This document shows positions 7,879 to 12,715 of a stretch of 12,715 nt of DNA, in pieces. Below the pieces are notes generated by a model that searched no databases, had not been told where the DNA came from, and worked only from the letters and a program-made list of their open reading frames with translations. Made by a program: the position numbers and the translations under genes. Position 1 is the first letter of the stretch, and every line of letters begins with the position of its first letter. Source of the DNA: Bacteroidota bacterium (GTDB lineage Bacteria; Bacteroidota; Bacteroidia; Bacteroidales; JAKIYJ01); assembly GCA_022708585.1 (NCBI GenBank), contig JAKIYJ010000018.1:1-12715 (forward strand). The letters run 5' to 3'.

Positions 7879-7961
7879 TTTATATGTGATTATTATTTAA
7901 AATGCGAAATTAATGTATTTTATGTCTGCTCTTATTTTTAATATCATAATACTGCTTAAAG

Positions 7962-7969
7962 TATATTTG
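7962..7969 (+). promoter_or_regulatory. -7 box directly before the 7974 start codon
   Basis: TATATTTG is an exact TAnnTTTG match, ending only four bases before the GTG at 7974. If used, transcription would start at or within a base or two of the start codon, giving a leaderless or nearly leaderless mRNA. The -33 region (TTTA at 7937-7940, 21-base spacer) is only a partial match, so the site needs experimental support. Confidence 0.4.
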
Positions 7970-7973
7970 TAAT

Positions 7974-10900
7974 GTGAATAAATTTATTGTTGCATTTTCT
8001 TTTGTTTTAATATTTATGATTCCTGTTACTCTGTATACTCAGGAAACTGGGCAAAAATACGACAGGAAGATTTCTCTTTTGTTATATGATACTTTACATA
8101 TAGATATTTTAAGTATAGTCCCTGAAAGTTTCACTATTTCTGATACTTTGGGGAATTCAGTACCATCATCTTTTTATAAAATCGATTATTCAAAAGCAAA
8201 AATGTATTTTATCAACGATTCTGTGAAATTATATAAATCATATCCTTATTTCAATATCAAATATCAAACTTTCTCTTTTAACCTTTCTAAAATATTTACA
8301 CACAAGAAATCAATTGATAATGAAATAAATGAAACTGTATCGCCTTATGTTTTTTATGGTAATGAAAAATCAGATTATAACATTTATTCAAAAAGTGAAT
8401 TGGAAAGGTCAGGTAGTATCTCACGCGGTATCTCATTCGGTAACAGTCAGGATATGAGCATAACTTCTGGATTAAATCTGCAATTATCGGGTAAAATAAG
8501 TGAAGATGTAAGTATTCTGGCAGCTATAACAGACAATAATATTCCTGTACAGCCAGAAGGAAATACTTCACAGTTACAGGAGTTTGATAAGGTTTTTATA
8601 AAGGTGATGGCTGGCAAATCATCACTTACAGCAGGAGATTTCAATGTTAATAGTGAAGGCTCATATTTTATGAGATACAATAAAAAAACTCAGGGAGCTC
8701 TTTTTTCAACATCAACGGCGTTATTTAATAAAAAGGGAGACAGTTCAACGGTGAATATTACAGCCGCAGCAGCTGTTTCAAAAGGGAAATATGCTCGAAA
8801 CCAAATTGCAGGAGTTGAAGGGAACCAAGGCCCGTATAAACTCAAAGGAGCTAATAATGAAAATTTTATTGTGGTTTTAGCTGGATCGGAAAAGGTTTTT
8901 CTTGATGGTGTCTTACTTTCAAGAGGAAATGACAAAGATTATGTTATTGATTACAACACTGCTGAAGTTACTTTTACACCGACAAATATAATAACCTGTG
9001 AAAAGAGGATAATTGTAGAATTTGAATATTCTGAACGTAATTATGCAAGGTCATTAATTCTTACCAATATAGATTATGATTCAAAAAAAGTTAAATTTAA
9101 TTTTTCTGTTTTTTCGGAACAGGATCATAAAAATCAAAATTTTCAGATTAAATTAAGTGAAGAACAAAAACAATTATTGAGTCAAGTAGGTGATAATATT
9201 GAATCGGCTTATATCCCAAATATTGAAATGGTTAATTATAGCAATAATGAAGTTTTGTACAAAATGATTGATACTGTTGTGGCTGGAATTCACTATGATT
9301 CAGTTTTTGTTTATTCTACGAATCCTGATAATGCTCGATATAGACTAAATTTTTCTGATTTAGGAAACGGCAAGGGAAACTATATTCGTGTTGTTTCTTC
9401 TGTTAATGGAAAGGTTTTTAAATGGATTGCACCTGTTAATGGCATTCCCCAAGGAAATTGGGAACCAGTAAAAAGTCTTATAGCTCCTGAAAAAAAACAG
9501 ATGATAGCCATATCAACCGAATATATGATTAAACCAAAAACTAAATCAGGAATTGAAATAGCATTGAGTGTTTACGATAAAAATACATTTTCTGATATTA
9601 ATAATGATGATAACACTGGAATTGCTTTTAAAACCTGGGTTAATAACAGCACTAAATTATCATCAAACGAAAAAAACTGGAAATTAAACAGTACTTTGGT
9701 TTATGAAATGGAAAGTAAAAATTTCTCGGTCATTGAAAGATATAAAACAGCTGAATATGAAAGAAATTGGAACCTGTTTGCAGAAAATTACGGTATGAAA
9801 CATCAGCCAACATTGTCTTTTGAATTTGTAAAACCGGGAACAGGCAATATTGGCTATAATTTATCTGCCTTATTCAATTCAAACAATTATTCAGCGTTAA
9901 AACATAATGTATTTACCAATCTTAAAAATAAAAAAAATGCTTTTTCACTTAATACAAGCTTATTGAATGGAAAATCCAATAAAACTTCATTCCAATATAT
10001 TACAGCAAATACTTCATTTTCAAAAAATATTAAACTTTTTACAATTGGAATTAATGACATTCTCGAAAACAATAAATTAAAACCTGTTTCAAAAGATTCA
10101 CTTTTATTTTCAAGTTTTGCTTTTAATGAATATGAAATTTTTGCCGAAAAAGTTGATACTTCCAAATACAGTTTTAAATTGTTTTACAAAGGCAGAAACG
10201 ATTTTATAAGCAATGGAAAATCCTTTTCCAAAAGTACCAGTTCCTTCAATTCCGGTTTTAAAATGGATCTTATAAAAAATCCTCTTAATATTTTTAGATT
10301 TACAGGAACATTCAGACAACTCGAAATTAACGATAAAACCCTGATTCAAACTCAAGCCGGGCAAACTCTTGATGGGCGAATAGAACATCTTGCAAAACTT
10401 GTGAATAAAACAATTACATTGAATACATTTTATGAATGCAGTTCAGGCATGGAACGTAAAAAGGAATTTTCATACATTGAAGTTGCCGCAGGACAGGGAA
10501 CATATCAATGGACAGATTACAACAATAACAATATACGTGAATTAAATGAGTTTGAAATTGCTATTTTTAACGATAAAGCTAATTTTGTTAGAATATATAC
10601 TCCAACCAATGATTATATTAAAACATATTTCAATCAATTCAGTGAAGTTATTAATATTAATCCACGACAAATTTCAGGGGATAAAAATGGATTTGTTACA
10701 ATGTTATCAAAATTTTCAGGAAATATGGCATACAGTATAGAACATAAGACGAATGGAGGTTTTGATGTAAATTCTTTAAATCCTTTTTCTAATAACATTA
10801 ATGACAGTTCACTTGTTATGCTGGCTTCTTCTTTTAAAAGTACACTTTTTTATAACAGAAGTGGGACTAAGTTCAGTTCCGACTTATCGTATCAGGATAC

Positions 10901-11468
10901 GCGTAACAAAAATTTATTAAATACAGGTTATGAAGCAAGAATGCTAAATGGCTGGACTGCTAATATCAGAGTATGTTTATCAAAAGAATTTACATTCAGA
11001 ATCAATTTAATACAAATGTACAAGAAGTCTATGTCTGAATATTTTCCAAAACAGGATTACAAGATAATGAATTTGTCGGGCGAACCTTCACTTTCGTGGC
11101 AACCATCCAATAAATATAGAATAAGCATCAGGTGGATGTATTCCAATAAGGAAAACAGGAATGGAGAGGTAAATGAAAAAGCATTTAAAAATCAGGCAGG
11201 AAGTGAATTGAGGTATAATATTCTATCGAAAGGCAGTTTTTCGGCAAAAATAAATTATATAAATATAAAATTTGCTTATCCGGAAAATACACCTATAGCA
11301 TATGAAATGATAGAAGGCTTAAAACCTGGTGATAATGTTGTTTGGAATATCAGTTTTCAGCAGAATTTGTCAGAATATTTACAGATGATATTTTTATACG
11401 ATGGCAGGTCATCTCCTGGTTCAAAAATAATACATACAGGCAGTGTGCAACTCAGAGCATATTTTTAA
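7974..11468 (+). CDS. Large outer-membrane beta-barrel protein, possibly distantly SprA-like
   Basis: A 1164-residue protein with a signal peptide (MNKFIVAFSFVLIFMIPVTLYTQ). About 120 residues of beta-rich sequence follow, then a conserved-looking block at about 146-215 (SGSISRGISFGNSQDMSITS, LQLSGKISEDV, QPEGNTSQLQEFDKVFIKV). At about 322 comes DYVIDYNTAEVTFTP, then IIVEFEYSERNYARSL. The rest is alternating polar/hydrophobic sequence with many aromatics, and the last residues (GSVQLRAYF) end in Phe like a barrel-assembly signal. These motifs recall SprA, the T9SS channel, but the protein is about half SprA's length, so the link is tentative. The start is GTG: an in-frame stop lies upstream at 7947-7949, no in-frame ATG lies between, and GTG gives a proper signal peptide. 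Residues 848-859 form an Asp/Asn-rich loop resembling a calcium site. No partner gene is adjacent; function is unknown. Confidence 0.85.
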   Translation: MNKFIVAFSFVLIFMIPVTLYTQETGQKYDRKISLLLYDTLHIDILSIVPESFTISDTLGNSVPSSFYKIDYSKAKMYFINDSVKLYKSYPYFNIKYQTFSFNLSKIFTHKKSIDNEINETVSPYVFYGNEKSDYNIYSKSELERSGSISRGISFGNSQDMSITSGLNLQLSGKISEDVSILAAITDNNIPVQPEGNTSQLQEFDKVFIKVMAGKSSLTAGDFNVNSEGSYFMRYNKKTQGALFSTSTALFNKKGDSSTVNITAAAAVSKGKYARNQIAGVEGNQGPYKLKGANNENFIVVLAGSEKVFLDGVLLSRGNDKDYVIDYNTAEVTFTPTNIITCEKRIIVEFEYSERNYARSLILTNIDYDSKKVKFNFSVFSEQDHKNQNFQIKLSEEQKQLLSQVGDNIESAYIPNIEMVNYSNNEVLYKMIDTVVAGIHYDSVFVYSTNPDNARYRLNFSDLGNGKGNYIRVVSSVNGKVFKWIAPVNGIPQGNWEPVKSLIAPEKKQMIAISTEYMIKPKTKSGIEIALSVYDKNTFSDINNDDNTGIAFKTWVNNSTKLSSNEKNWKLNSTLVYEMESKNFSVIERYKTAEYERNWNLFAENYGMKHQPTLSFEFVKPGTGNIGYNLSALFNSNNYSALKHNVFTNLKNKKNAFSLNTSLLNGKSNKTSFQYITANTSFSKNIKLFTIGINDILENNKLKPVSKDSLLFSSFAFNEYEIFAEKVDTSKYSFKLFYKGRNDFISNGKSFSKSTSSFNSGFKMDLIKNPLNIFRFTGTFRQLEINDKTLIQTQAGQTLDGRIEHLAKLVNKTITLNTFYECSSGMERKKEFSYIEVAAGQGTYQWTDYNNNNIRELNEFEIAIFNDKANFVRIYTPTNDYIKTYFNQFSEVININPRQISGDKNGFVTMLSKFSGNMAYSIEHKTNGGFDVNSLNPFSNNINDSSLVMLASSFKSTLFYNRSGTKFSSDLSYQDTRNKNLLNTGYEARMLNGWTANIRVCLSKEFTFRINLIQMYKKSMSEYFPKQDYKIMNLSGEPSLSWQPSNKYRISIRWMYSNKENRNGEVNEKAFKNQAGSELRYNILSKGSFSAKINYINIKFAYPENTPIAYEMIEGLKPGDNVVWNISFQQNLSEYLQMIFLYDGRSSPGSKIIHTGSVQLRAYF

Positions 11469-11528
11469 TATGTACTCTGATAAAGAAATATTCAACAATA
11501 ATACTCATTAAATAATAATACTTACTCA

Positions 11529-11545
11529 TTTTAACTGGGTTAAAA
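11529..11545 (+). terminator. Weak hairpin after the large barrel gene
   Basis: TTTTAAC (11529-11535) pairs with GTTAAAA (11539-11545) around TGG, 60 bases beyond the stop at 11468. The stem has only one G-C pair and what follows is A/T-rich rather than a clean T run, so termination here is doubtful. The rest of 11469-11597 shows no other signal beyond an imperfect direct repeat (AATAATACTCATT and AATAATACTTACTCATT). Confidence 0.2.
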
Positions 11546-11597
11546 ATTATATTGTTATTATTTTTAATCAATATTTTATGATTAATCTCAGGTAAGG

Positions 11598-12296
11598 ATG
11601 AAAATTTCGTATATAAAAGAAGATTTTTTATCATTAATATGGCCCAGAATATGTGCAGGTTGTGGTAATTCACTGTTTAAACACGAAAATGTCATTTGTG
11701 CCAGATGCTGGATGAATCTACCTCGTACCAATTTTCATTTGTTGGCTGATAATCCAGTAAGTCGTATTTTCTGGGGCAGAGTAAATATAGAGATGGCTTC
11801 AAGCTTTTTATTTTTTAGTAAAGGCAATACTGTTCAACATTTAATGCATTGTTTAAAATATAAAAATAATAAAGAAGTAGGAATAATTCTGGGTAAGGTA
11901 TATGGTTATGAATTAAAGAAAACCGAGATATACAGTTCAGTTGATAAAATAATACCGGTTCCACTTCATCCAAAGAAATTAAAATTGAGAGGATATAATC
12001 AAAGTGAAATGATAAGCAAAGGTTTATCAGAGAGTATGGGCATACCTGTTGAAACAGAGGTTTTGATAAAAAATACTGCAACGGATTCTCAAACACACAA
12101 AACAAGATTTAATAGATGGGAAAATGTAAGTGAAGTGTTTGCTTTGCAAAACACTGAAAAGGTAGAAAATCAACATTTATTACTTGTTGATGATGTGGTA
12201 ACAACTGGTGCTACAATAGAGTCCTGTACCGGATTATTATTAACAATTAAAAATGTAAGAGTAAGCCTTGCTACACTTGCTTGTGCTGTTAAGTGA
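11598..12296 (+). CDS. comF: ComF family phosphoribosyltransferase-like protein
   Basis: A 232-residue cytoplasmic protein of the ComF/ComFC family, linked in other bacteria to DNA uptake and recombination. The N-terminus has a four-cysteine zinc ribbon (C19, C22, C34, C37: CAGC and CARC). The remainder is a type I phosphoribosyltransferase fold: IIPVPLHPKKLKLRGYNQS is the family's most conserved stretch, THKTRFNRW follows, and LLLVDDVVTTGAT is the PRPP-binding loop with two acidic residues. Length is normal. The ATG at 11598 lies directly after AGGTAAGG, which looks like a Shine-Dalgarno sequence but sits too close to be used normally. The gene follows the large barrel gene by 129 bases, so co-transcription is possible but not shown. 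It converges with the glycoside hydrolase gene, with only 17 bases between the stops. No other competence genes are present. Confidence 0.93.
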   Translation: MKISYIKEDFLSLIWPRICAGCGNSLFKHENVICARCWMNLPRTNFHLLADNPVSRIFWGRVNIEMASSFLFFSKGNTVQHLMHCLKYKNNKEVGIILGKVYGYELKKTEIYSSVDKIIPVPLHPKKLKLRGYNQSEMISKGLSESMGIPVETEVLIKNTATDSQTHKTRFNRWENVSEVFALQNTEKVENQHLLLVDDVVTTGATIESCTGLLLTIKNVRVSLATLACAVK

Positions 12297-12313
12297 TTAT
12301 GAATGAAAATCCA

Positions 12314-12715
12314 TTATTTATTGTAGTAAACTTTAGAACTTAAAGGCCATTTTTTTATTTCTTCTCTTATAATTCTTGTACATACAGTATCATATTTTAT
12401 ATACCAGTTTAGAGCCTGCATTGTTGTAGTTTTATCTTCTGAAACATGAAAAAACATTATGGATTTAACTGCGGGGTATCTGGAAGGTAAATTATTGAGA
12501 GCTTCCATAAACCATTGGCATTTATCTCCACCCCAGCCGAGACATCCAAATTCTGTTATCATAATGGGCTTGCCAAAAGTTGCAAGTTCTTTGTAATGTT
12601 GTCCAAAAATTTCATCAAAAGTCCACCATTGAGACCATGAAGCTACATTACCAAAATTTAGTACGCCTACACCCACATAATCAACAAATTCACTTCCGGG
12701 ATAAAAATATTCAAA
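12314..12715 (-). CDS. Glycoside hydrolase, clan GH-A / GH26-like, C-terminal part only
   Basis: The reading frame is open to the right edge: 13 further codons (FEYFYPGSEFVDY) precede the GTG at 12676, so that GTG is internal and the true start lies outside the window. The visible 133 residues look like the last strands of a (beta/alpha)8 barrel. YPGSEFVDYVGVGVLNFG is a family-like strand, FDEIF....Y..L follows, and PIMITEFGC carries the likely catalytic nucleophile Glu (codon 12553-12551). GGDKCQWFMEALNNLPSRYP and FFHVSED end the barrel. Such enzymes cut beta-linked polysaccharides such as mannan or mixed-linkage glucan; some relatives accompany exopolysaccharide synthases. The family is inferred from motifs only, and GH5-like alternatives remain possible. 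The signal peptide and the acid/base Glu are not in the window. Confidence 0.75.
   Translation of the reverse strand, partial: FEYFYPGSEFVDYVGVGVLNFGNVASWSQWWTFDEIFGQHYKELATFGKPIMITEFGCLGWGGDKCQWFMEALNNLPSRYPAVKSIMFFHVSEDKTTTMQALNWYIKYDTVCTRIIREEIKKWPLSSKVYYNK

Overview
The window comes from a low-GC member of the Bacteroidota (Bacteroidetes). Three things point there: two secreted proteins carry the type B C-terminal sorting domain of the type IX secretion system (T9SS, gliding-motility-associated CTD); several promoters match the phylum's TTTG-N19-TAnnTTTG pattern; and start codons are preceded by A/T-rich sequence rather than strong Shine-Dalgarno sites. No rRNA, tRNA, CRISPR array or intact transposase gene was seen.

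Layout from left to right. Positions 1-116 hold an imperfect palindrome that probably continues past the left edge. Next come a T9SS cargo protein with Ig/PKD-like repeats (+, 240-2627) and riboflavin synthase (-, 2688-3311). A 387-bp gap follows, containing a 135-bp transposon-like element. Then a second T9SS cargo protein with fibronectin-III-like repeats (-, 3699-6281), a 55-residue 2[4Fe-4S] ferredoxin with its own terminator (-, 6517-6684), and a second, inverted copy of the 135-bp element (6827-6961). After that lie a YitT-family membrane protein (-, 6982-7878), a divergent 1164-residue outer-membrane beta-barrel candidate (+, 7974-11468), a ComF-family phosphoribosyltransferase (+, 11598-12296), and the C-terminal end of a glycoside hydrolase that runs off the right edge (-, 12314-12715).

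The genes do not form one pathway. They are mostly single transcription units, several facing each other or diverging. The common theme is the cell envelope: two cargo proteins with matching N-terminal and C-terminal modules but different middles, and a large barrel protein that looks distantly like the T9SS channel SprA. Riboflavin synthase, ferredoxin, YitT and ComF are ordinary housekeeping genes.

The least ordinary content is non-coding. The two inverted 135-bp elements have 19-bp (one end 18-bp) inverted ends and an exact 6-bp direct repeat next to each copy, so they look like a MITE family. The left-edge palindrome has two tandem G.A internal loops and may be a second repeat family. I see no convincing defence or other multi-gene novel system.
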